NCBI GenBank assembly: GCA_023807065.1
Contig: JAJJLU010000008.1
Span: forward strand, 1-64,000
DNA length: 64,000 nt
Source of the DNA: Isotricha intestinalis
Taxonomy: Eukaryota > Ciliophora > Litostomatea > Vestibuliferida > Isotrichidae
Reading direction: 5' to 3'
Shown: one piece after another, positions 9,187 to 18,854 of the stretch
Position numbering within the stretch: position 1 is the first letter of the stretch
Layout: every line of letters starts with the position of its first letter
Notes under the pieces: generated by a model
Database searches by the model: none
Seen by the model: only the letters and a program-made list of their open reading frames with translations
Told to the model about the DNA's origin: nothing
Translations under genes and position numbers: made by a program

Positions 9187-10929
9187 ATGGATGATAATTT
9201 TTATATGAAACAAAAACTTTTTAATATAATAGATAATGATAAAGAAAGAATAATGGAAAAGGTAATAAAGAAAAATTCATTTAAACCTTCATATTTAAGA
9301 CTAGCAAAATCTCCATACTTAAAAAATCCAGTATATTCAACAAAAAATAAAAAAAAATCCCAAACAAATATATCTGTTAATTTAAATTATTCATTAAATA
9401 TAACTTTAGATAAATCTCCCAATCATATAAAAAATTCAAAAAATTATGAATCTATTAATACTTCCTTTAAAGATAATTTTCTAGCAGAAAATAATTATAC
9501 TTCAAAATCAACAATTTTAGCAGGAAGTTCCACGGCTTTATCAAATTCACAAAATTCAGAAAATTCATATGGAAATAAATTAAATAAAAAAGATAATAAT
9601 AATTTTATTTCTTTTTATGAACAATTAACTCCTGAAAAAAAAGAGAATATTTTAAGAAATATTCAAAAATCAAAAGATAATTTTTCTTATGAATGTAATA
9701 TTATTGATAATATATTAGAAGATACTCCTTGTGAAAATGGTAATAATATTATTCAATTAATGGCAAATAAATTAATTAATACTACAATTTTTGGTAAATA
9801 TTTAAATAAATTTCCAATAAGTAATCAAACTCAAAATGAAAATTCAAGAAATAAAAAATATAAAAATTTATTTGAAATAATTAGAAATAAAAATATTGAA
9901 ATTTTTCCTGATCATATATATTATAATTATAAAAAAGTTGAAGATTTATTTAATGAAGAAAATGATAATATATTTTCATATTCTTTTTTGAAAAAATCAC
10001 TTTTTAGAAATTTTATTGAAAAAATTAAAAAGAGTTTAAAAAGTGGTGAAAAAGTTTTGATTCATCATTCTTTATCAAAAAAAAAATTTAATGACTCAAG
10101 AAATTATTTTAAAAATTATTTTTCAGTTCCTCCAAGAATTAAAAGAACTAATAAATATTTATCAATATCTAATTATGTTTCAGAGAATAATTCAATAGAA
10201 AAAATAAAAAAGAAAAATAAATTTCCAATAAGAATTCAAACTAATGAAATTGATTGGGATAATAATTCAGATATTTTTGAGCCTCTTTTAACTTCAAGAG
10301 GGCCTTTTAAAGGAAGGAAAAATTCAATTAAGAAAAAAATGAATTTAAGTGATTTAATTCTTAATACTAATGAAAAAACATATTCAAAAAATAATAAAAA
10401 ACTTCATTCTAAAACTAATTCAACTGGAATTTCTCCTTGTATTAAATATGAAAAACAAAATTTAAATATGTCAACTATTGATTATAAAAATGAAATAAAG
10501 AATAATCATAAAAATAATAATATTCCAATATATAAATCAATTCATTTTCCAACTTTAAATAATATCAATCATACTAAAAAGAGAAATCAAAATACTAAAA
10601 TTTTAGAAAAATTATTATTAACTAATGATAAAGGAATAAATAATACAATTAATAATAATATAATTTATGAACCATTAGATTTAAAGTGTATTATAATGAA
10701 ACCACCAAATGAAATTTTAAAAATCATTAAAACTTTTTTCAAAGAAAATAATTTTTTTTTGAATATTAAAGGTTTTAACATCAAAAGTATTCAAGCAAAT
10801 ACTCATATTGAAATTAATTTAGTTAAATTTCCTTATATTATTAATGGATTTTATTTGAAAATTAAACTAAAAAATTGGGTTAATTCCCAAGAGATTATAA
10901 ATTCTCTATTAAATATATTAAATAAGTAA
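9187..10929 (+). CDS. KA1-like domain protein without a kinase domain
   Basis: 580 residues. Residues 1-490 are Asn/Lys/Ser-rich and mostly low complexity, with short ordered-looking stretches (for example 195-310). The last 85 residues look like a KA1 domain: IMKPPNEILKIIKTFFKENN, a beta strand (FNIKSIQ), then LVKFPYIINGFYLKIKL and a final helix ending INSLLNILNK. This follows the pattern of MARK/KIN1 kinase tails (PNE-helix-strands-KLPRL-hydrophobic-helix). KA1 domains bind acidic phospholipids and can autoinhibit the attached kinase. There is no kinase domain here, and the upstream stretch is an antisense pseudogene. A membrane-binding adaptor role is inference; the domain call rests on pattern only. 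Confidence 0.5.
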   Translation: MDDNFYMKQKLFNIIDNDKERIMEKVIKKNSFKPSYLRLAKSPYLKNPVYSTKNKKKSQTNISVNLNYSLNITLDKSPNHIKNSKNYESINTSFKDNFLAENNYTSKSTILAGSSTALSNSQNSENSYGNKLNKKDNNNFISFYEQLTPEKKENILRNIQKSKDNFSYECNIIDNILEDTPCENGNNIIQLMANKLINTTIFGKYLNKFPISNQTQNENSRNKKYKNLFEIIRNKNIEIFPDHIYYNYKKVEDLFNEENDNIFSYSFLKKSLFRNFIEKIKKSLKSGEKVLIHHSLSKKKFNDSRNYFKNYFSVPPRIKRTNKYLSISNYVSENNSIEKIKKKNKFPIRIQTNEIDWDNNSDIFEPLLTSRGPFKGRKNSIKKKMNLSDLILNTNEKTYSKNNKKLHSKTNSTGISPCIKYEKQNLNMSTIDYKNEIKNNHKNNNIPIYKSIHFPTLNNINHTKKRNQNTKILEKLLLTNDKGINNTINNNIIYEPLDLKCIIMKPPNEILKIIKTFFKENNFFLNIKGFNIKSIQANTHIEINLVKFPYIINGFYLKIKLKNWVNSQEIINSLLNILNK

Positions 10930-10997
10930 AATTTATCTAGCTTTAATATATATAGAATTAATAAAATATTTAAAACTTTTAATTTTTTCAATTTATA

Positions 10998-12059
10998 ATG
11001 TCAAAGAAAAATAAAACTAAAATATTTAAAAATCATAATGATATAAATGATATTAATTACTTAAAAGTGGAAAATTTAAGATTAAGAAATATTATAGAAT
11101 CATTAAAAGAAACTATAAAAAAATTTGAATTAGAAAAAAACCCAATGAATCAAATAAAAATATTAAAAAAATTTCATATACAAACAAAAAATAAAATAAT
11201 AATTAAAGTCTCATTTTTTCCATGTGGAAATTTTGTATTGATATCAATTAATAATATTCAAATATGGTCATTAAAAGACCAAAAAATAATTCAAGAAATA
11301 AAAAACGAACATAAAGAAAATATAACATCTCTTTCAATAAAAGATGACAATTTTTTTATAACATCATCTTTAGATTTATCAATTAAAATATGGTCAAAAA
11401 ATACATCAAATAATAAATTTATATGTTCAGAAACGATATCAAATGTTCATTCATCATCAATAATAAAAATATATATAGAACCAATTTCAAATAATATTTA
11501 TTCATGTTCTTTTGATGAAACATTGAAAATTTGGAATAAACCTTTAAAATCAAATAAATATCAAAATATAACAGTTTTACCTCAAGAAAATGGAGTATGT
11601 ACTTTTTTAATTATTAATGAATATAATTATTTAGTAACTTCTGGTGTTGCTGGAACAATTTTTTATGATTATACTACTTATAATATTATAAAAATATTTC
11701 AAGATATAAAAAGTTATAATCAAGAAAGTATGAAATTATTTAATTATAATAAAATAATTATAGGAGATAGAAATTTAAGTATTATAAACTTAATTAATAT
11801 GGAAATTGTAATTGAAATTTTTAATGTTTTTGACTGTTGGTGTATTTGTGTTTTAGATGAAGTATTTTTAACTGGAGGTTCTTGTCAAAATATTAGAATT
11901 TATAGAAAAGATAATTATGAATTAATAAATACAATATATGATGCACATAAAGGTGATATAAATGGTATTTTTGAAATAAATTTTGAAAATTATCAATTAT
12001 ATTCATATTCAAATGATGGTACAATAAATTTTTACAAAATAGAAAAAAACTTTATATAA
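10998..12059 (+). CDS. WD40-repeat protein with N-terminal coiled coil
   Basis: 353 residues starting at the first ATG, 68 bases after the preceding gene. Residues 15-55 form a heptad-like helix (LKVENLRLRNIIESLKETIK). The remainder is a WD40 propeller: ISINNIQIWSLKD, SLDLSIKIWSKN, SFDETLKIWNKP and YSNDGTINFYKIE are strand ends of successive blades, with AHKGDINGIFE as a typical inter-blade GH-like element. About six or seven blades fit. Such proteins are scaffolds; no partner can be named. The length suits one complete propeller, and nothing looks truncated. Confidence 0.75.
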   Translation: MSKKNKTKIFKNHNDINDINYLKVENLRLRNIIESLKETIKKFELEKNPMNQIKILKKFHIQTKNKIIIKVSFFPCGNFVLISINNIQIWSLKDQKIIQEIKNEHKENITSLSIKDDNFFITSSLDLSIKIWSKNTSNNKFICSETISNVHSSSIIKIYIEPISNNIYSCSFDETLKIWNKPLKSNKYQNITVLPQENGVCTFLIINEYNYLVTSGVAGTIFYDYTTYNIIKIFQDIKSYNQESMKLFNYNKIIIGDRNLSIINLINMEIVIEIFNVFDCWCICVLDEVFLTGGSCQNIRIYRKDNYELINTIYDAHKGDINGIFEINFENYQLYSYSNDGTINFYKIEKNFI

Positions 12060-12140
12060 TTAAAAAATAATTTTTATTAAATACAAATAAAAAAATATTT
12101 AAAAATTCAAATCCCAAAAAAAATATATATATAAAACAAA

Positions 12141-13355
12141 ATGTATAAATCAAAAAAAAACAACAAAGAAAACAATCCAGCATTAGAAATAAAAGATTTT
12201 TCAGCATTTGCATTAACAATAATAAACGAAATAGACTATGCAAGAATGCATCCAGAAGAATTTCTTCAAAAATTAGAAAAAATACAAAAATTAATAAATG
12301 AAAGTGATTCAGAAGATCAAAATACAATATTAATAAAGCAAGTACCATTTACATATAATGATTTAAATACAAATTTACAATCATCAATAGAATTTTTAAG
12401 AGAACAAAAGCCATTAGAAGGTTTAACATATAATGAAAGTATATCAAATGGTTGTAATGATTTATTAAATGTATTAATGATGCATGATGGATTAAATGAA
12501 AATGAATTAAATAATCCAAGATATTCTCTTATAAATAGAATGCAATCTAATGGAACTCCTTTTGGAGAAATATATGAACTAATTGATTATGGTATGTTTG
12601 ATCCTGAATTTATTGTTATTAATTTTATTTTAGGAGATGATGATGATAATAAAATTGATAGAAGTATTATATTTAATCCTAAATTAAAAACTGTTGGTAT
12701 TGCTTCTGGTATTTTACCTTCTGATAAAGTTTGCACTGTTATTGATTTTGCTGAAGATTATTTTGCACCTGATGAACCTATAAGTTTAGATATTCAATTA
12801 AAATATAAAAATAGACAAGGACAAAGATTTTATGATACTAAAACTTATACTAGAGATTCTATAAAAAATTTCAATAAAGATACTTCTTCTAATGTTTCTA
12901 ATAAAAAAAATGAAGATAAAAAAAATTCTGGTAATTTATTTTCTATGAAAAGAAATCAATATATGGGACATAATAATAATAATTATGAAAAGAATGGTAT
13001 TGATATGGAAGGTTTAAAGTTAATGAATATGAATGAAAACGAAATTGAAATTGAGAATGATAATTATAATTACAATAATAATAATTATAATAATAATGAT
13101 AATTATAATAATAATGATAATTATAATGAAAATAATTATGATGAAAATTTTGATAGAGATGAAAAAGTTGTTGAAATTGAAAGAGATGATGAAGATGATG
13201 AAAATTTTAAAGATTGGCCTGAAGGTGCTTTAAAAATGAATAGAAGTGAAAAATATGTTATTGAAAATGGAAGAGAAATGCTTATTGTTAAAACTATTTA
13301 TTTCTTTGGAGATGGACATACTGAAACTGTTATTGAGAAAGAAAAAGTTGAATAA
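12141..13355 (+). CDS. CAP/SCP-domain protein, apparently non-secreted
   Basis: 404 residues. Residues 15-215 match the CAP (SCP/PR-1) pattern: a first helix with the N-x-x-R-x-x-P signature (IINEIDYARMHPEEFLQKL), a central helix SNGCNDLL, GTPFGEIYELIDYG in the position of the CAP central motif, and IFNPKLKTVGIASG near the end. The usual metal-site histidines are only partly recognisable (MMHDG), so the fold is better supported than any activity. There is no signal peptide, unlike most CAP proteins. Residues 255-350 are an Asn-Tyr-rich repeat tract (YNNNDNYNNND) and acidic sequence. The C-terminus (360-404) ends in a compact strand-rich segment with FFGDGHTETV. The function is unknown. Confidence 0.6.
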   Translation: MYKSKKNNKENNPALEIKDFSAFALTIINEIDYARMHPEEFLQKLEKIQKLINESDSEDQNTILIKQVPFTYNDLNTNLQSSIEFLREQKPLEGLTYNESISNGCNDLLNVLMMHDGLNENELNNPRYSLINRMQSNGTPFGEIYELIDYGMFDPEFIVINFILGDDDDNKIDRSIIFNPKLKTVGIASGILPSDKVCTVIDFAEDYFAPDEPISLDIQLKYKNRQGQRFYDTKTYTRDSIKNFNKDTSSNVSNKKNEDKKNSGNLFSMKRNQYMGHNNNNYEKNGIDMEGLKLMNMNENEIEIENDNYNYNNNNYNNNDNYNNNDNYNENNYDENFDRDEKVVEIERDDEDDENFKDWPEGALKMNRSEKYVIENGREMLIVKTIYFFGDGHTETVIEKEKVE

Positions 13356-13542
13356 ATTTTAATACTTTAAGATTTTAATATTTAATTTTTTTTCTTTCTT
13401 TAAACTTTTTTCTAATAATTTTAAATCATATTGGATAATTAATTTATTTTTGTTTTATTACACTTTTTTTGATTTTTAATTATTATAATAGTTTCTATTC
13501 ACTTATTATTAGTTGTTTTATTAGAATAATTCATTAAAATAA

Positions 13543-14319
13543 ATGTTAAAAACTAATTATGAAAATACTAAAAGAATTGCAAGTTTCAGTCAAAGAGGTT
13601 TTTGGAAAGTTCAAGCTTTATCAAAAATAAATAAGGAAATAAAAAATGGAAAAAAAGATTTGGTATATATTAGAAATATTATAACAAATACAAGTAGAAA
13701 TTTATGTGAGAAAAATAATTTAAAATTAGATATAATACCTTTATTAAAATCTACTAATCTAAAACCATTAAATAACAGTCATAAAAATATATTAAAACCT
13801 CCTTCAATATTCTCAACTGAAATAACCCCAAAATATAGTTCAAAAAATCCTATGTTTAGTAGAATTCCATTTTTTTTTTTTCCAGTTAAAAAGGTAAGAC
13901 CAAGAACTTCAACACAAAAGTTTTATAATTCAAAAAAAATAGAAAAAGAATTTAATGATAAATATGAATTAATAAAATTATATCAACATGGATTACAAAT
14001 TTTACAAAATTCAGAAATTAGTGGAACTATTAATTCTTATAGTAATAGTAAAAGTAAAAGAAATATTGAAGAAATTATACCTAATATTAAAATGAAACAA
14101 TTAAATAATAATGAATTTAGACAAAAAAATAGTAGTAATATTACAAATAATAATGTAAATAAGTTTTCTTTTAATAAAAAAATGATTAATAAAAAATTAA
14201 AATTAACTAATGATATTAATTCCAAAATAAATAAAAAAATTCTTTATTTAAGTCAAATTCAAACAGCAGGAAACAATGATTCAAAAAGTAAAATGAGAAG
14301 AAAATTTAAAGAATTTTAA
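13543..14319 (+). CDS. Basic orphan protein
   Basis: 258 residues, Lys/Asn/Ser-rich, with no signal peptide or membrane segment. Residues 1-90 look ordered (RGFWKVQALSKINKEIKNGK, then a helical stretch), followed by a Pro/Phe patch (PMFSRIPFFFFPVKKVRPRT near 104-123) and a low-complexity Asn-rich tail. I do not recognise it. The single open frame with a clean ATG and TAA, and third-position composition like its neighbours, support a real gene. It lies tail-to-tail with the NEK-type kinase, 89 bases apart. Confidence 0.55.
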   Translation: MLKTNYENTKRIASFSQRGFWKVQALSKINKEIKNGKKDLVYIRNIITNTSRNLCEKNNLKLDIIPLLKSTNLKPLNNSHKNILKPPSIFSTEITPKYSSKNPMFSRIPFFFFPVKKVRPRTSTQKFYNSKKIEKEFNDKYELIKLYQHGLQILQNSEISGTINSYSNSKSKRNIEEIIPNIKMKQLNNNEFRQKNSSNITNNNVNKFSFNKKMINKKLKLTNDINSKINKKILYLSQIQTAGNNDSKSKMRRKFKEF

Positions 14320-14408
14320 TTTTAATATAGTTAATTATTATTCTCAAAGAATAATTGTATATATAAAAGAATAATATATATACATAAAAAATAAATATTA
14401 TATATAAA

Positions 14409-16217
14409 TTATTTTAAATCATGTATAGTTAATACTTTATTTGGAATAAAATTATATGTTTTTCTAAAGAAATTAAATCCAGAATTTTCAGCTTTTTGCT
14501 TTAATTTATTTTTATTCATCATAGAAATTTTTGAACGGAAATTTTTTTCTCTTATATCACGATTATTATTTTGAATAATAGGAAAAATTAAATTTGTATT
14601 ATTCTTTTGATCTAAAAATCCATTAATATTATTATTAAAATCTTCACTTTTAACAACAATAGGTTTTTTATTATTAATTGCTTTATTTACATTATTATTA
14701 CCATTATCAATGTGAAAGTTTTTGAATTCATTTTTATTTTCTTCTTTTTTAGCATGAGAAGATCCTAATCTTTTACTTCTTAAATTTTCTTGATCTAATT
14801 TCAAAACATTAATATTCATATCAGCTTTAATTAAATCATTTTCATTATTATTAAAAAGCATATTTAAACCTTTTGAATCTTGGAATTTATCTCTTGAAGA
14901 AATATTATCATTATTAGAAATTAAAGTTGGATTATTTTTCAATTCTTTTCTTTTAAAAAATCCTTCTTGTGTTCCACTCATACTTTTACTCATAATATTA
15001 GAAGAAAAAAATTTAGAATCAAAAAAACCATGTTGAGTAACATTAGCATTAATGTTATTTGATACATTAGAATTAGTATTATTTTCTAATTTATCATCTA
15101 CATTATTAGTAGAAATAATTCTATTAGTTCTTCGACTTTGTAAACTTTTTCTTTTTTCAGGTAATCCTTTAAACCATTTATAAAAAGTTTTCCCAGCAGA
15201 AAGTACATTTCCATTTTTATGAATATTATTATTATTAATAATATTATTATTTGAAGAAGAAGTACTAACAGAACCATTATTATCATTTAAATTATTATTA
15301 TTTAAATTCTTTTTCTTTCCTCCTTCTTTATTCATATAATTATTACTATTTTTATTATTAGCTGTATTACTTCTATTATTATTATGATGTTTATTATATT
15401 TATTTTTAATTCTATCTGGAATTAAATCAATAGCTTCTGTTGCACTTGGTCTTTTATGTTTATCCTTAGTCATTAATTTCAAAACAAATTGAAATAATTT
15501 ATCAGTATAACAGTCAGGAAGAGAAGGGGGTTGCTCGTTAACAATAGCTTGACCTAATCTAATTAAATTTTCATCATTAAAAGGAGGAACAGTTTTAGCT
15601 AAATGATATAATGAACAACCAAGACTCCATATATCTGCTTTATAATCATATCTTTCTTTTTTAACTAATTCAGGAGGTAAATATAATGGAGTTCCTACTC
15701 TACTCATTTTCATTTCTTTTTTTGTTAATAATTTACTCATTCCCATATCACCTATTTTAATTACTTTATCTTTTGCCATAAATATATTTAATAATTTTAT
15801 ATCTCTATGAATTACATTTTGGGAATGTAAATATTCTAAAGCTAAAAGACATTGATATGCTATATCCCATATTATATCTTCATTTACATATACTTTTTTT
15901 TTTCTTACTGAATGAAGGAGAGAATATAAATCTCCATATTCACAAAATTCCATTATTATATATATTCCTTCTTTGTCTATTATACTTGTAATATATCTTA
16001 CTAAATTTGGATGAGATAATTTTGAAAGAATGTTTATTTCGTTTTTTTTATCTGTTGTTTTTTTTAAGTTTATTTTTTTTAAACAATAAATTTTATTGTC
16101 GGATTTTGACTGGATTTTATAGACTGTACTAAATGCACCTCTACCCATTTCTTGTAGGATTTGATATTTTTCTGATATTATCTCTGGAAAAGTTGGAATT
16201 TGAGGATTTATATTCAT
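14409..16217 (-). CDS. NEK-type serine/threonine kinase with Asn-rich tail
   Basis: 602 residues. The kinase domain spans about 18-268: Gly loop GRGAFSTVY (25-33), VAIK-type lysine at K47, HRDIKLLNIF (137-146) with catalytic D139, and activation-loop end GTPLYLPPE (175-183). The GTPxYxxPE loop, the order of motifs and the short insert pattern fit the NIMA-related (NEK) family, which controls cilia, basal bodies and mitosis. Two departures: the DFG motif reads DMG (157-159), and HRDIKPxN reads HRDIKLLN. Neither removes a catalytic residue. The tail (about 280-602) is Asn-rich low complexity with basic islands and no recognised domain. The substrate is unknown. Confidence 0.85.
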   Translation of the reverse strand: MNINPQIPTFPEIISEKYQILQEMGRGAFSTVYKIQSKSDNKIYCLKKINLKKTTDKKNEINILSKLSHPNLVRYITSIIDKEGIYIIMEFCEYGDLYSLLHSVRKKKVYVNEDIIWDIAYQCLLALEYLHSQNVIHRDIKLLNIFMAKDKVIKIGDMGMSKLLTKKEMKMSRVGTPLYLPPELVKKERYDYKADIWSLGCSLYHLAKTVPPFNDENLIRLGQAIVNEQPPSLPDCYTDKLFQFVLKLMTKDKHKRPSATEAIDLIPDRIKNKYNKHHNNNRSNTANNKNSNNYMNKEGGKKKNLNNNNLNDNNGSVSTSSSNNNIINNNNIHKNGNVLSAGKTFYKWFKGLPEKRKSLQSRRTNRIISTNNVDDKLENNTNSNVSNNINANVTQHGFFDSKFFSSNIMSKSMSGTQEGFFKRKELKNNPTLISNNDNISSRDKFQDSKGLNMLFNNNENDLIKADMNINVLKLDQENLRSKRLGSSHAKKEENKNEFKNFHIDNGNNNVNKAINNKKPIVVKSEDFNNNINGFLDQKNNTNLIFPIIQNNNRDIREKNFRSKISMMNKNKLKQKAENSGFNFFRKTYNFIPNKVLTIHDLK

Positions 16218-16428
16218 TTTTTATAATAAAAAAAATTATGATTTATTTTTGATTTGAATATTTTTTTAAAATAAATGAATTTAAAGAGAGATTAATATAT
16301 GTTTGAATTATAAGAAATTTATTTTTATAATTTAAAAAAATTGTTTCAAACTAATTATAATAAATAAATAATATAAACTAATAAAAAAAATATATATAAA
16401 TAGGATAATGAATATATATTTTATTTTG

Positions 16429-17715
16429 TTATTTTCTATAAATAATATCTTCTTTATTTTCAAATTTATTGTGAAAAAGAATTTTTTTAGATAATCTATT
16501 TGGAGTTTGATGTATAGATGATACATTTTCATTGTTAATATCGTTTTCATTATTTTCATTGATTTCCGATAAATCTAAATCAGTAAAATCTTCATCATCA
16601 TCATCAATAATTATATTATTTTTTTCTGTTAAATAATTATTGAATTTATTACCAAATGAAAAAAGTCCTTTTTTAATTGGAATTCTTTTTAATTGGGTTC
16701 CATTATTCTTTTTATCAACAACAAAAGAATATTTATTAACTTGATTTACTTCAATTTCTTCTCCAATATTTAAATTATTTTTACTAAATAAATTTGGTTC
16801 ACTATTGTAACTATTTAATTTATTTCTATTATTATTTTTATTTGAATTTTTTCTTGAATTATTAAAACAATTTTCTCTTGAATAATTATTTACATTTAGA
16901 TTAAAATTTAAATTTATATTTTTTTGAGAATCTAAATCAATACTTTTTCTCATCATGTCATTTTCATCAAATGAACTACTTCTTGAATTATATTTAGTAG
17001 AATTTTTATTATTATTAATAATTATAGTAGAATAAGGTTTTGAAATTAAACCTTCTTTTGATATATCTGAATTTTCAAGTTCATTTAATCCATTAAAAAT
17101 TGTTGAAAAAATTTTATTGTATAAAGTTAATCTATTATCTGATAAAGAAGAAATTGAATTATCAAATTCTATATTATTATTATTATTTATATTTTGTTCT
17201 TCAATTTCTTTTTTCTTTTTTTTAATTTCTGTTTGCAATTTTTTTGTTTTTTCTATTAAATTATTTAAAACAGAAATAAAATTATCTTTTTTTTCTTTTT
17301 CTATATTTTCATTTAGTAAATAGTTTATAAAATCTTCATTATCACTTAAATTTCTAAACTCTTTTATTAAATTTACAAATTCGTTATTTTCTTCTAATAG
17401 ATTTATAAAACTAGGTTGTTGAGTAAAAAAACTGTTATTGAAATTGCTTCTTAGATTATAAAAAGAATTATTGTTTAAATTAGATTTTTCAAATTGTTTT
17501 TTTCTTATTGTTTCATTTATTTTTTTTTTGTTTGATATTGAAAAACTTGATTGAATTGAATTATTCCCTATTGTTGAATAACTTTTATTTTTTATTTTTT
17601 TTTTTGTATATATATTTGGTTTTTGAGTTGTTATAATTATATTTTCTTTTTTGTCTTTTAATTCTATTGTTGAATTTGATGATGGTATATTTAAGTTTAT
17701 AAATTTTTTTTTCAT
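16429..17715 (-). CDS. Asn-rich orphan protein with coiled-coil segment
   Basis: 428 residues with no membrane segment or signal peptide. Residues 110-180 form a probable coiled coil (LLNENIEKEKKDNFISVLNN, then KKLQTEIKKKKKEIEEQN). The rest is Asn/Ser-rich, with an acidic patch IIDDDDEDFTDLDLSEIN near 375-392. The start MKKKFINLNIPSSNS follows the only plausible ATG. It is separated by 211 bases from the NEK gene on the same strand. I do not recognise the protein. Confidence 0.55.
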   Translation of the reverse strand: MKKKFINLNIPSSNSTIELKDKKENIIITTQKPNIYTKKKIKNKSYSTIGNNSIQSSFSISNKKKINETIRKKQFEKSNLNNNSFYNLRSNFNNSFFTQQPSFINLLEENNEFVNLIKEFRNLSDNEDFINYLLNENIEKEKKDNFISVLNNLIEKTKKLQTEIKKKKKEIEEQNINNNNNIEFDNSISSLSDNRLTLYNKIFSTIFNGLNELENSDISKEGLISKPYSTIIINNNKNSTKYNSRSSSFDENDMMRKSIDLDSQKNINLNFNLNVNNYSRENCFNNSRKNSNKNNNRNKLNSYNSEPNLFSKNNLNIGEEIEVNQVNKYSFVVDKKNNGTQLKRIPIKKGLFSFGNKFNNYLTEKNNIIIDDDDEDFTDLDLSEINENNENDINNENVSSIHQTPNRLSKKILFHNKFENKEDIIYRK

Positions 17716-17822
17716 TTATTTTTACTTTAATTTAAAACTTATCAAAAACTTCCTAATAATAATTTGAAAAAAACGAAAAAATTTATTAATTAAAAAAGAA
17801 TTAAAAATTTAAAAATATAAAA

Positions 17823-18767
17823 ATGATAAATATGAAATATTTTATTTTAAAATTGTTTATAACATTATTTTTATTTAAATTCACTATAAATTCATCTATA
17901 AGAAGATATATATCTTTACAACATTTATCAGATAATTACAAAATATTATTAAATCAAGAATTTACAGATTATCTATCTTTTAATTGTTTATATGATTCTG
18001 ATTATAATATTTTATTGAATATATCAATCAATATTACCAATATATTTTTTCATCCTTATATTACTAAATTTAATTATTTTCAACAAACTCTTACATATGA
18101 AAATTCAATGGTTGAATATTATATAACAATTAATTTTACATTTAATGATAATTCAGAAATCACTCAAAATTTTTTTTCTCAATTCTTTTTTAATGAATTA
18201 AACTTTGTTAAAAAAGTTGATAATTTTATTACTTATACTTATGATTTAAAAAATTTTTCAATTGATTATTCAAATATTAGGAATTATTCAATTGTAAATG
18301 AAATAATTAAAAAATGTGATATGAATATACAATCACAAATTAAAAATAGTTTTGATTTATATTTAAAACAAATGATATCTTGTTATCCTAAAACAGATAA
18401 TGAATACATTATTGAGGAAATGAGAACTCAATTTTCAGCAATGACAGATTATTATTATAAAGAACCAGATTCAGAATATGTTTATTTAGAAAAAATAAAT
18501 AAATTAGAATATGAAAAATATATTAGAATTAAAGATAATGTAGGTTATTTTCAAAATATTTCAATCGAATATGAGTTAGAGAATAAATCTTATTTAAGAA
18601 GAGCTACATATGATGTTTATATTGATAAAATAACAATGAATTTGAATTCAAAAGAAATTACCTTAGGTAATTTTACGGTAAAATCAATGGATTCTTTAAT
18701 TCATATTTTATTGCCAAAATTTTTTGAGTATGTTTTTAATAAAGTATTGTCTAATTATATATATTAA
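17823..18767 (+). CDS. Secreted or lumenal orphan protein
   Basis: 314 residues. Residues 4-24 (MKYFILKLFITLFLFKFTIN) form a signal peptide; the second Met (residue 4) is an equally good start. There is no other hydrophobic helix, so the protein is likely secreted or kept in the lumen. There are many N-x-S/T sites (NISINITN, INFTFN, NFSIDYSNI), consistent with glycosylation. It is Tyr/Asn-rich with alternating beta-like patterns and only four cysteines. The N-terminal half resembles lipid-binding TULIP-like layouts only loosely, and I do not assign a family. It lies 87 bases before the transporter gene on the same strand. Confidence 0.6.
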   Translation: MINMKYFILKLFITLFLFKFTINSSIRRYISLQHLSDNYKILLNQEFTDYLSFNCLYDSDYNILLNISINITNIFFHPYITKFNYFQQTLTYENSMVEYYITINFTFNDNSEITQNFFSQFFFNELNFVKKVDNFITYTYDLKNFSIDYSNIRNYSIVNEIIKKCDMNIQSQIKNSFDLYLKQMISCYPKTDNEYIIEEMRTQFSAMTDYYYKEPDSEYVYLEKINKLEYEKYIRIKDNVGYFQNISIEYELENKSYLRRATYDVYIDKITMNLNSKEITLGNFTVKSMDSLIHILLPKFFEYVFNKVLSNYIY

Positions 18768-18854
18768 TATAATTTAATTTAAATTCTATGTAAATATAAT
18801 AATTTTAATAAATAATTTTTTTTTAATAAATAATCAACAATATATTGAAACAAA

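Noticed and set aside
13033..13233. Open frame overlapping the CAP-domain gene in another frame
   Set aside because: It is an Ile/Met-rich shadow of the Asn-Tyr repeat tract.
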